From NCBI GenBank assembly GCA_905211485.1, contig CAJMAW010000103.1, forward strand, positions 1-11,222: a stretch of DNA of 11,222 nt, given 5' to 3'. The notes under the pieces were generated by a model that saw only the letters and a program-made list of their open reading frames with translations, did not search any database and was not told the DNA's origin. This document shows, piece by piece, positions 1 through 5,788 of this stretch. The stretch comes from an uncultured Lentisphaeria bacterium. Lineage in GTDB: Bacteria; Verrucomicrobiota; Lentisphaeria; Victivallales; UBA1829. Position 1 is the stretch's first letter; each line of letters opens with the position of its first letter. The translations under genes and the position numbers were made by a program.

Positions 1-318
1 GAGGCCGCGGGCGCGGACTATATCAACCTGGGCCCCCTCTTCCCGACGGGAACCAAACAAACCCCGGTCCGCCCGCTCGGAACAGACATCCTCCTCAAGA
101 CCGCGCCTCTTCTGCATATTCCTTTCAGCGTCATGGGGGGAATCAAGAAACATCACATTCCTTCCCTTCTGGAGAGCGGCGCCCGCCTGATCGCGATGGT
201 CACTGAAATCACCGCCGCACCCGATATCGGGGAAAGAACCCGCGATCTGCGTTCTCTCTGGATCCGTCAATCCGTTCTTCCGTCTCCGCCGCCATCATCC
301 TCTCCCTTGTCAGAGTAA
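1..318 (+). CDS. thiE: Thiamine phosphate synthase, C-terminal part (5' end outside window)
   Basis: Thiamine phosphate synthase joins the thiazole phosphate and the aminopyrimidine pyrophosphate to give thiamine monophosphate in the cytoplasm. Reading frame 1 is open from the first base to a TAA at 316-318, giving 105 visible residues of a TIM-barrel protein of about 210. Visible residues 4-20 (GADYINLGPLFPTGTKQ) match the family stretch around G-x-G-P-[IL]-F-P-T-x-T-K, which helps bind the pyrophosphate. MGGI at residues 45-48 and the following I-P-x-L-L-x-x-G-A segment match the phosphate-binding GGI loop and the last helices. The final 15 or so residues are Ser/Pro-rich and not typical of the family. 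An ATG at 133 lies inside the barrel, so it is not the start. The gene converges on mazG. The assignment is firm for a ThiE-like protein; a ThiE/TenI-type paralogue cannot be excluded without the N-terminal half. Confidence 0.85.
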   Translation, partial: EAAGADYINLGPLFPTGTKQTPVRPLGTDILLKTAPLLHIPFSVMGGIKKHHIPSLLESGARLIAMVTEITAAPDIGERTRDLRSLWIRQSVLPSPPPSSSPLSE

Positions 319-552
319 GCGCAGAAGAGACAAGGTGAAGCGAAAAATGGGAGAAACGAAAAACAGGGGGAATCTGCCGCAGAATCCGGAAAACATCGGA
401 TGCACGGAGAGATGCCGGGAATAGCGCAAAGGCTCAAAACGAAGGAATTCAGCTGAGGAAGAGGAGGAAAAAGCTGAGTGAAAAGAAGTGTCCTTGAACT
501 CGGGAATTCTCAAAAAATCAGGTCCATGATATCTGATATCCAGGATGCTCCG

Positions 553-589
553 CTGAAGGCCGGGGGATCTCTTTTTTTCCCGCCTTCAG
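553..589. repeat. Inverted repeat with one bulged base, possible hairpin
   Basis: The left arm CTGAAGGC at 553-560 pairs perfectly with GCCTTCAG at 582-589. Allowing one bulged C at 561, the stem extends by three G:C pairs (562-564 with 579-581). The loop is T-rich. No clean U-run follows on either strand, so it is not a textbook intrinsic terminator, although its position between two converging genes would suit one. Confidence 0.4.
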
Positions 590-615
590 GATTCAGCCTT
601 CAGGATTCAGCCTTC
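583..615. repeat. 14-bp tandem repeat, about 2.4 copies
   Basis: The unit CCTTCAGGATTCAG occurs at 583-596 and 597-610, and a third partial copy (CCTTC) follows at 611-615. The full copies are identical, which suggests recent duplication by slippage. The first copy shares its left end with the right arm of the inverted repeat at 553-589. No coding role is apparent. Confidence 0.8.
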
Positions 616-761
616 TGCTTTTCTTCTTTTCTTCGCCCTTCGTCGGCCGCCCCGCCGCTTTGGCGAAACAACGTGCGGTAACGGGGAAAAGGAGACAAAT
701 CGGAGAGGCCCCGCGCAGAGGCCCCCGCATCCGCGGGCGGCGGCACGCGAAGATGTTGGAA

Positions 762-790
762 GCATGACGATCCCCGGACCGTCGTCATGC
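762..790 (-). terminator. Hairpin just downstream of mazG, weak terminator candidate
   Basis: GCATGACGA (762-770) and TCGTCATGC (782-790) form a perfect 9-bp stem with an 11-base loop, starting 5 bases beyond the mazG stop. On the leftward transcript only scattered U residues follow, so it may act as a 3'-end stabiliser or a weak terminator. Confidence 0.4.
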
Positions 791-795
791 CATCA

Positions 796-1602
796 TCAGG
801 AGGAAGGAGAAGATCCTTCCGAAGCTTTTGCCTGATTCCAGAGATTGTCCATTTCCTCAAGGGAGGCTTCCTCAAGAGAACGCCCTGATTTCTTCAATGC
901 GTCCTCGATGAATCGGAAACGGCGTTCAAATTTTGCGCTGGCTTCTGCAAGCAGGAGTTCGCCGGAAGCGCGTCTGCGGAAACGGGTCAGATTGCAGACG
1001 GCGAAGAGGAGGTCTCCGATTTCCTCGTCGATGCGTTCCTGGGACTGTTGTTCCGCATAGGCGGCGCGGAGTTCCGCGAGTTCCTCTTCGATTTTTCCGA
1101 GAATCTGCTCTTCCCTGCTCCAGTCGAAGCCGAACTTTGCGGCCTTGCGCTGAAGTTTCTCCGCCTGGAGGAGTGCGGGGCAATGTCTGGGAACGCCGTC
1201 GAGGACCGAACGGCGCACGGCTCCTTTTTCGGCCTGTTTGACCTTTTCCCAGAGTCCCACGACCTCCTCTGAAGCAGAAACACGGTCCGAACCGAACACA
1301 TGAGGATGACGACGGATCATTTTTTCCGCCACGCCCGATGCCACATTGTCCAAGGTAAAGGCAGCGCGCTCCTCCGCCATGACGGAATTCAGGACCACGT
1401 GCATGAGAATATCCCCGAGTTCCTCGCACATGCCTGCGTCATCGTCTTCCGACACGGCATCCAGGAATTCGGCGCACTCCTCCATCAGACAGGGCATCAG
1501 GGAGCGATGCGTCTGCTCCCGGTCCCATGGACAGCCATCCGGAGAGCGGAGACGTTTCATAATCTCCTCCAGGCGTCTCACCGGATCCTTCATTTCCTTC
1601 AT
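796..1602 (-). CDS. mazG: Nucleoside triphosphate pyrophosphohydrolase MazG
   Basis: MazG hydrolyses (d)NTPs to the monophosphate and pyrophosphate, cleaning the nucleotide pool; in E. coli it also modulates ppGpp. The protein has 268 residues from the ATG at 1602, close to the usual 260-270, and carries two MazG all-alpha domains. Domain 1 starts with the family stretch RLRSPDGCPWDREQT and has the Mg-binding EExxE at residues 41-45 with EELGD at 60-64; HPHVF follows at 99-103. Domain 2 has EEELAE at 172-177 and EEIGD at 193-197, so both acidic motifs are intact. A TTG three codons upstream (1611) is an alternative start. The ATG is preferred because GAGGG (1616-1612) lies nine bases ahead of it. 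The gene is 198-207 bp downstream of the Smr gene on the same strand, with its own promoter candidate in the gap, and converges on thiE. Confidence 0.95.
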   Translation of the reverse strand: MKEMKDPVRRLEEIMKRLRSPDGCPWDREQTHRSLMPCLMEECAEFLDAVSEDDDAGMCEELGDILMHVVLNSVMAEERAAFTLDNVASGVAEKMIRRHPHVFGSDRVSASEEVVGLWEKVKQAEKGAVRRSVLDGVPRHCPALLQAEKLQRKAAKFGFDWSREEQILGKIEEELAELRAAYAEQQSQERIDEEIGDLLFAVCNLTRFRRRASGELLLAEASAKFERRFRFIEDALKKSGRSLEEASLEEMDNLWNQAKASEGSSPSS

Positions 1603-1664
1603 CAGGTCCAACCCTCACTTTCCTCCGCTGCCGATTCTGAATCAAGCAGTGTCTGTGTATCTTG

Positions 1665-1694
1665 CCTATAATCTATGTTCCGTTCTGCTGCCAA
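1665..1694 (-). promoter_or_regulatory. Candidate promoter of mazG
   Basis: On the leftward strand TTGGCA (1694-1689) and TATAGG (1670-1665) are separated by 18 bases, about 60 bases ahead of the mazG start. The spacing is near optimal but the -10 box is only fair. The same bases give a perfect TATAAT on the other strand (1667-1672), where no good -35 box or downstream gene is visible. A palindrome at 1707-1725 lies just upstream. Confidence 0.35.
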
Positions 1695-1706
1695 ATGGCA
1701 TGCGTC

Positions 1707-1725
1707 GCGTATCATTATGATATGC
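1707..1725. promoter_or_regulatory. Near-perfect 19-bp palindrome upstream of mazG, operator-like
   Basis: GCGTATCATTATGATATGC reads nearly the same on both strands: only positions 3 and 17 and the central base differ. The core TATCAT-T-ATGATA is perfect. It lies 12 bp upstream of the proposed mazG -35 box, where an activator or a cooperative repressor dimer could sit. No regulator is identified. Confidence 0.35.
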
Positions 1726-1736
1726 ATTGAATATTC

Positions 1737-1769
1737 CGCCGCATACGGAAGACGGGGTCCCCTGCGGCG
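1737..1769 (-). terminator. Hairpin downstream of the Smr gene, terminator candidate
   Basis: CGCCGCA (1737-1743) and TGCGGCG (1763-1769) form a 7-bp stem, with a smaller GGGG/CCCC palindrome in the loop. A competing pairing CGGAAG/CTTCCG overlaps it. It lies about 40 bases after the Smr gene stop. On the leftward strand an A/T-rich stretch follows but there is no U-run, so termination strength is uncertain. Confidence 0.35.
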
Positions 1770-1809
1770 CTTCCGGCTTCTCAGAGGAGACGACGGGACT
1801 TCCTGATTT

Positions 1810-2142
1810 TCAGGTGTAAATCACCGTCACGCCGTCCGATCCCGGAGCGCCGACATCTTCTCCCGGGAAATATTCCCGGCAGGGCAGACGCCCCGACTTC
1901 AAACCTCCCCGGATTCTGGAACGCAATACCCCGTTCCCGTTTCCGTGAACAGCCAGAATCCGGCATCGGGGATGATCGCAAAGCATCCTGCGCATGAGTT
2001 CCATGGCTTCCTCCGCATACATTCCGTGGAGATCGACGGTGAAGTCGTAAGGAGAATTCCCGGAGGCGGCAGAAGGAGAGCGCCTTCTTCCGGAAGAAGG
2101 GCGGCTGCGCGAAGATGTTTCCCTGTCCGCATATTTTGTCAT
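1810..2142 (-). CDS. Small Smr-domain protein
   Basis: Smr domains, first named from the C-terminus of MutS2, bind or cleave nucleic acid; stand-alone bacterial versions such as SmrB act as RNA endonucleases on colliding ribosomes. The 110-residue protein has a basic, Ser/Arg-rich and probably disordered N-terminus (residues 1-30) followed by one Smr domain (about 31-110). DLHG at 37-40 and HGNGNGVLR at 66-74 are the two family motifs; the second is usually HGxGxGxLR, so it is intact. The C-terminal GSDGVTVIY matches the G-x-T-x-V end of the domain. A TTG at 2172 would add 10 residues. The ATG at 2142 is chosen because it is the normal codon, although only a weak GGGA precedes it. The gene lies divergent from tRNA-Asp and upstream of mazG. 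The domain is clear; the biological target is not known. Confidence 0.85.
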   Translation of the reverse strand: MTKYADRETSSRSRPSSGRRRSPSAASGNSPYDFTVDLHGMYAEEAMELMRRMLCDHPRCRILAVHGNGNGVLRSRIRGGLKSGRLPCREYFPGEDVGAPGSDGVTVIYT

Positions 2143-2258
2143 GATGATCCCGGAGCTGTCTGTCTGTTTCAAAATCCGTCATTCCGGGAATATTTCCCCG
2201 TTTTGATGATTTTGCGAACAGGGGATTCCATTTTTCGGGTATTTTTTTGATTTCCGGC

Positions 2259-2286
2259 TTGTATTTCCGGAAAATTCATGTATTTT
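2259..2286 (+). promoter_or_regulatory. Candidate promoter of tRNA-Asp
   Basis: TTGTAT (2259-2264) and TATTTT (2281-2286) are 16 bases apart, with a T-rich stretch upstream (about 2230-2250). Transcription would start roughly 15 bases before the tRNA. Confidence 0.45.
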
Positions 2287-2307
2287 AAAGGGCATGATGA
2301 GAGTTGC

Positions 2308-2384
2308 GGGGGCGTAGCTCAACTGGTTAGAGTGCCACCCTGTCACGGTGGATGTTGCGGGTTCGAGTCCCGTCGCTCCCGCCA
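2308..2384 (+). tRNA. tRNA-Asp (anticodon GUC)
   Basis: The cloverleaf is complete in 77 bases. The acceptor stem GGGGGCG pairs with CGCTCCC (one G:U), the D-arm is GCTC/GAGT, the anticodon stem is CCACC/GGTGG with loop CTGTCAC giving anticodon GUC, and the T-loop is TTCGAGT. The discriminator is G, as expected for tRNA-Asp, and CCA is encoded. Confidence 0.97.
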
Positions 2385-2543
2385 GTTTCCCGATGATCCG
2401 GGGACTGGCATTTCTCCTGCAGATCTCCCTCCTGATTGCCGGATGCGTCCTTTCTTCATGTATTCTCCATGCAGTATGCAATGGTCTGTTGTTTTGAATG
2501 TTCAGATTCCGGAGAGAAGGAGAAGCTTGTCAGGGAGAAGGTA

Positions 2544-3446
2544 ATGATGTCCATGGAACAGGTTCTCAATCATTTTGTCGGTTATCTTTCTCTGGAGCGG
2601 GGACTCGGGGAGAATTCCGTTCATGCCTACCGTTCGGATCTTCAGGATTTTCTGGATTTTCTGAGAGAGCTTTCCATACCCGGATTCGGAAAGGTGGACC
2701 GTTCCATGATCGTGGATTATCTGGGAAGCTGCAAAGACCGGGGGCTTGAACCGGCCAGCATTGCAAGACGTCTGGTGGCGATCAAGGTCTTCTTCCGCTA
2801 TCTCTTTCAGGAGCGGATCGTGCCTGCAGACATCACGGACGTGATGGATTCCCCCAAACTCTGGCGGATTCTTCCCGATTTCATGACTCCGCGCGAAGTG
2901 GAAGCCCTGCTCAATGTCTTTCCCCAGAACGGCAAAGACCCGCTGGCTCTCCGGAACAGATGCATCCTGGAAATGCTGTATGCCTGCGGACTGCGCGTCT
3001 CGGAAGCGGCGACACTCAGACTCGGATCCGTAAATTTCGACGACGCCATCGTCCGCGTCCTCGGCAAAGGTTCCAAGGAACGGATCGTGCCGATCGGGAA
3101 AATCGCGCGGAAACTCCTGGAAAAGTATCTCGCCTCTGCAAGACCCCTTCTCCTGAAAAATCCGAACGAGACGAGACTCTTTCTTTCTCATCGCGGAAAA
3201 CCTCTTGACCGGGAAAGAATCTGGGCCATCGTGAAGGAAGCCGCTCTGAAAGCGGGCATCACCAAAAACATTCATCCACACACCCTGCGCCATTCCTTCG
3301 CAAGCCACCTCCTCGAAAACGGCGCGGACCTGAGAATCATTCAGGAAATGCTCGGACACGCCGATATCAGCACCACTCAGATCTATACGCATATCGACAG
3401 CCAGAAACTTCTGACCGTCCACCGCAAATTCCATCCCAGAGCCTGA
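2544..3446 (+). CDS. xerD: Tyrosine recombinase XerD
   Basis: XerD works with XerC at the chromosomal dif site, under FtsK control at the division septum, to resolve chromosome dimers. The protein has 300 residues, like E. coli XerD (298). Residues 5-92 form the SAM-like core-binding domain and 110-295 the catalytic domain. All six catalytic residues are present: R151 (ACGLRVSE), K175 (GKGSKER), H246 and R249 (HPHTLRHSF), H272 (LGHADISTTQIY) and nucleophile Y281. The C-terminus LLTVHRKFHPRA is very close to the XerD ending, which favours XerD over XerC. The ATG at 2544 is chosen because GGGAG (2533-2537) precedes it by 6 bases; ATGs at 2547 and 2553 are alternatives. It lies about 160 bp after tRNA-Asp on the same strand. 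No phage or integron genes adjoin it, so this is the housekeeping enzyme. No dif site is visible here. Confidence 0.95.
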   Translation: MMSMEQVLNHFVGYLSLERGLGENSVHAYRSDLQDFLDFLRELSIPGFGKVDRSMIVDYLGSCKDRGLEPASIARRLVAIKVFFRYLFQERIVPADITDVMDSPKLWRILPDFMTPREVEALLNVFPQNGKDPLALRNRCILEMLYACGLRVSEAATLRLGSVNFDDAIVRVLGKGSKERIVPIGKIARKLLEKYLASARPLLLKNPNETRLFLSHRGKPLDRERIWAIVKEAALKAGITKNIHPHTLRHSFASHLLENGADLRIIQEMLGHADISTTQIYTHIDSQKLLTVHRKFHPRA

Positions 3447-3569
3447 AAAAACGGAGGGCAGACGCGCGCGTCCGGAAAAAGCTCCGCAGCGCAACAGATA
3501 CCGATATCCATCCCGGGTGATGAGAGCCCTGCCGCCGTCAACACGGCCTTCCCTGGAGAAATGATTCAG

Positions 3570-3641
3570 ATGAAAAATAAGGAAACAGACATTAGCGATG
3601 AACAGTCACCACAGTCAGGACAGCAGTCAGAACAGCAATAA
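3570..3641 (+). CDS. Possible short leader ORF overlapping the apbE start out of frame
   Basis: An ATG at 3570 follows GGAGA (3555-3559) by 10 bases and opens a 23-codon frame ending at TAA 3639-3641. It encodes a polar Glu/Gln/Ser-rich peptide starting MKNKETDISDEQ. It overlaps the first 44 bases of apbE in another frame. The apbE ATG itself has no Shine-Dalgarno at usual spacing (AAGGA is 14 bases away). The short frame may couple translation to apbE, or it may be the true apbE N-terminus separated by a one-base indel. It could also be chance. Confidence 0.25.
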   Translation: MKNKETDISDEQSPQSGQQSEQQ

Positions 3642-4851
3642 CGGCAATCAAAACAGCAGCCTAGACGGCGTCAACTGGAAGAAGTATGTTCTCAGGAAAC
3701 TTCTTGTCTGCATACCGCTCTGCCTTCTGATCCTTCTGATGTATCATGTTTCGGGAAAAGGAAGAAAATACAACGGGAACGCTCCTCTTTTCGGGCAGCG
3801 CTGCATCTTCGGGATCATGAGCACCGTGGCGTCCATACAGCTTTACGGGCCGGACAGGGAAACGTTTCAGGAGGGATTCGAGGAAGTGCAGACAAGTTTT
3901 CAGTCCGTGGAAAAACTCTGCAACATTTTTCAGGCCGGGAGCGAGCTTTCCCGTCTGAATGCGACGGCGTTTGAAAATCCCTTCCCCTGCAGCGGCCCGT
4001 TATGGGAGCTTCTCTGCGAGGCACGGCACTATTATGAGATTTCCGAAGGCGCCTTTGACGTCACGATCACCCCACTGATGCAGCTCTGGGGCTTTCACCG
4101 GAAACGCGGCTCCCTGCCCTCGGAAGCGGAAATCGCGGACGCCCTGAGCCGGACCGGACTCGACAAAGTAATCTTCGACGACAACGCCCATACCGTCCGC
4201 TTCCGGGTCGAAGGCATGAGCATTGATCTCGGAGGCATCGCAAAGGGATGGGCTCTTGACAAAGCCGCGGACGAGCTGAAAAAACAGGGCCTGGATTCGG
4301 GCTTTCTGGATCTCGGAGGCAATGTACTTTGTCTGGACGCCCCTCCTCCTGGCAGGAACACCTACCGGGTGGGAATCCGGGACCCTTTCCGGAAAGAAAC
4401 ATCCTTCGCTTCCGCGGAACTGCTTTCCGAAGCGGTCGCCACCAGTGGAAACTATGAACGTTATGTGGTGATCGACGGAAAACACTGCACGCATATCATG
4501 AATCCGAAAACAGGAAAACCGGTTGAAAACATGATTTCCGTTTCCGTCATTGCGCCGGACGGAGTTTCCGCTGACGCTCTTTCCACGGCGGTCTTCGTCA
4601 ACGGCATTCCCTTTGCCGAACGCATGATGGAACGTTTTCCGCAGCTCCGGATCCTGATCCTTTCCCGCGATCCGGAGCAGCCGGAAAAACTGCTCCTGAA
4701 ATCCTTCGGCTCCGGATGGAGAATCGACCGGATGCCGGAAGTACCGGAAGGAGTGGAAGGACTGGAAGGAAATGCGGAATCCGGGACATCCGCCCGGAAA
4801 TCCGGAGAGGCTTCGGAAATTCCTCCGTCGGCGGACCACCCGGGCAGATGA
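3598..4851 (+). CDS. apbE: FAD:protein FMN transferase, membrane-anchored (ApbE family)
   Basis: ApbE enzymes use FAD and Mg to attach FMN covalently to Ser/Thr of extracytoplasmic proteins such as RnfG/NqrC-type subunits. The 417-residue protein has a polar Asn/Ser/Gln-rich start (1-27), a single hydrophobic segment (about 34-49) that probably anchors it with the catalytic domain outside the cytoplasm, and the ApbE domain (about 70-375). Family motifs seen are GAFDVTITPLMQLWGF (151-166), DLGGIAKGWALD (210-221), DLGGN (238-242), SGNYERY (283-289), THIMNPKTGKP (298-308) and the metal-binding DGVSADALSTA (321-331). No lipobox cysteine is present, although many ApbE proteins are lipoproteins. 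About 40 C-terminal residues, Glu/Gly/Ser-rich, extend beyond the domain. The ATG at 3598 is the only usual start ahead of the membrane segment but lacks a good ribosome site. No Rnf or Nqr genes adjoin it, so its substrate is unknown. Confidence 0.9.
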   Translation: MNSHHSQDSSQNSNNGNQNSSLDGVNWKKYVLRKLLVCIPLCLLILLMYHVSGKGRKYNGNAPLFGQRCIFGIMSTVASIQLYGPDRETFQEGFEEVQTSFQSVEKLCNIFQAGSELSRLNATAFENPFPCSGPLWELLCEARHYYEISEGAFDVTITPLMQLWGFHRKRGSLPSEAEIADALSRTGLDKVIFDDNAHTVRFRVEGMSIDLGGIAKGWALDKAADELKKQGLDSGFLDLGGNVLCLDAPPPGRNTYRVGIRDPFRKETSFASAELLSEAVATSGNYERYVVIDGKHCTHIMNPKTGKPVENMISVSVIAPDGVSADALSTAVFVNGIPFAERMMERFPQLRILILSRDPEQPEKLLLKSFGSGWRIDRMPEVPEGVEGLEGNAESGTSARKSGEASEIPPSADHPGR

Positions 4852-4885
4852 TCCGCAGAGGGAAAGCTTCCTGAACTGCTTTCTT

Positions 4886-4903
4886 CCGGAGAAGAAACTC
4901 CGG
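4886..4903 (+). terminator. Hairpin 3' of apbE, weak terminator candidate
   Basis: CCGGAG (4886-4891) and CTCCGG (4898-4903) form a perfect 6-bp stem with loop AAGAAA, about 35 bases after the apbE stop and before the tRNA-Arg promoter. No U-run follows, so it may serve as a 3'-end stabiliser or a factor-assisted terminator. Confidence 0.35.
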
Positions 4904-4941
4904 CTGGGAGCGCAAAATGGAAAAAAAATGCCCGGAATATC

Positions 4942-4969
4942 TTGACAATGCCCTTTCCAATGCTATGTT
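4942..4969 (+). promoter_or_regulatory. Promoter of tRNA-Arg
   Basis: A perfect TTGACA (4942-4947) is followed 16 bases later by TATGTT (4964-4969), preceded by TGC as in extended -10 promoters. The start would fall about 20 bases ahead of the tRNA. This is the strongest sigma-70-type promoter in the window. Confidence 0.75.
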
Positions 4970-4996
4970 AAGGACTCTGTCGGGCATCCGGCATGT

Positions 4997-5073
<77 letters not shown>

Positions 5074-5485
5074 TTTTTTTCCTGTCGAACTGAAGGACCG
5101 TTCCTTTTCTCTGCCGTCAAGACCTGCAGGCGCAAGTCCGGGGTAAAGACATGGGAAGGAAGCGTTTTTCCCGGTCTCCTTTTTCTCCGGGGGGAGGAGA
5201 TGGCGGAGTGTATTTTTTATGATGCTATGGGGTTCTTTTCTTTCTCTTTCTTCTTCTTTCCGCCTTGTTCCGCCTCTTTTTTTCCTTTTTTTCCAGAGCC
5301 ATTGTATTTTTTCCCGGGGAATCCGCGATGTCGGCGGAAGGTCCTCCTGTTTTTTTTCTCCGCATGGCAAACGAATCGGCAGCTCCGCTCCCTGCGGGGA
5401 GGTGTGAAACAACGAAAGAAAAAACAGAGGTGGAAAACAGGATCGGGAGGAAGGGGCTTTTTTCAGGAAAAAATTGTTTTCCCGC
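5074..5485. other. Gene-free gap between tRNA-Arg and the tRNA-Val promoter, pyrimidine-rich
   Basis: No credible gene is seen. The open frames on both strands run over the tRNA-Arg sequence and give low-complexity Phe/Ser- or Lys/Glu/Arg-rich peptides without ribosome sites. The + strand of about 5230-5294 is almost all C and T, with only a few G residues and no A. A small hairpin CTCCC/GGGAG with loop TGCG lies at 5388-5401. Near the right end T- and A-runs (5459-5480) may act as an upstream element for the tRNA-Val promoter. Confidence 0.6.
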
Positions 5486-5513
5486 TTGAAAATAACGAAG
5501 GCGGATATATACT
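5486..5513 (+). promoter_or_regulatory. Promoter of tRNA-Val
   Basis: TTGAAA (5486-5491) and TATACT (5508-5513) are 16 bases apart, about 19 bases ahead of the tRNA. A/T-rich runs upstream (5459-5480) resemble an UP element. Confidence 0.65.
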
Positions 5514-5531
5514 AAAGGGTCCTTAGAACAG

Positions 5532-5608
5532 GGGCGTATAGCTCAGTTGGTTAGAGCGCCACGTTGACATCGTGGAGGTCGTAGATTCGAGTTCTACTAC
5601 GCCCACCA
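5532..5608 (+). tRNA. tRNA-Val (anticodon GAC)
   Basis: The cloverleaf is complete in 77 bases: acceptor GGGCGTA/TACGCCC, D-arm GCTC/GAGC, anticodon stem CCACG/CGTGG with loop TTGACAT giving anticodon GAC, T-arm GTAGA/TCTAC with loop TTCGAGT, discriminator A and encoded CCA. Confidence 0.97.
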
Positions 5609-5629
5609 TTCTTTATTATTACTCATAAT

Positions 5630-5721
5630 CAATATCAATTCCATTTTGAATTTGATGTGATTTCCCGACTGTTCGACCCATTCGAGAACGTCAACGGTCG
5701 ACAATATCAAATTCCGTTTTG
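5630..5721. repeat. Imperfect direct repeat in an AT-rich patch after tRNA-Val
   Basis: A 19-base segment at 5630-5648 (CAATATCAATTCCATTTTG) recurs at 5702-5721 with one extra A and one change (A to G). Between them TTTTGAATTTGA (5645-5656) is close to an inverted copy of the same motif. The patch 5609-5660 is much richer in A/T than its surroundings. It could be a relic of an element inserted at the tRNA 3' end, or simple drift; no integrase or second tRNA 3'-end copy is seen here. Confidence 0.5.
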
Positions 5722-5788
5722 CGGAAAAATCCGTCTGCCCGGACACACGCAGCTCCTCGCGACCACTCTCCGGCGGCGACACACACTT

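Larger units (their letters stand above)
319..795. other. Gene-free 477-bp gap between the converging thiE and mazG ends
   Basis: No convincing gene is seen. Short open frames on both strands lack ribosome-binding sites and any recognisable protein family. The left half is purine-rich on the + strand (about 325-490); a pyrimidine-rich stretch follows (about 565-660). It contains a 14-bp tandem repeat (583-615), an inverted repeat that overlaps it (553-564 with 579-589), and a 9-bp stem hairpin next to the mazG stop (762-790). Its likely job is transcription termination from both sides. Confidence 0.6.

Noticed and set aside
2179..2481. Leftward 100-residue ORF containing GWHSNQLSYAP
   Set aside because: This is the well-known false protein produced by translating the strand opposite a tRNA gene; it covers tRNA-Asp exactly.
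3461..3472. Palindrome GACGCGCGCGTC after xerD, considered as a terminator
   Set aside because: The only T-run follows on the leftward strand, where no gene is being read; on the xerD strand no U-run follows.
2502..3494. Leftward 330-residue ORF opposite xerD
   Set aside because: It is an antisense shadow; xerD has all catalytic residues on the + strand.
4000..4839. Leftward 279-residue ORF opposite apbE
   Set aside because: It is an antisense shadow without family motifs; apbE motifs are intact on the + strand.
4950..4975. CTATGTTAAGG resembling the XerD half of a dif site
   Set aside because: The matching XerC half is absent at the required spacing, and the bases form the -10 region of the tRNA-Arg promoter.
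5597..5782. Leftward 61-residue ORF between tRNA-Val and holA, considered as a transposase or integrase remnant
   Set aside because: It runs into the tRNA-Val 3' end and shows no recognisable motif, so it cannot be supported as a gene fragment.
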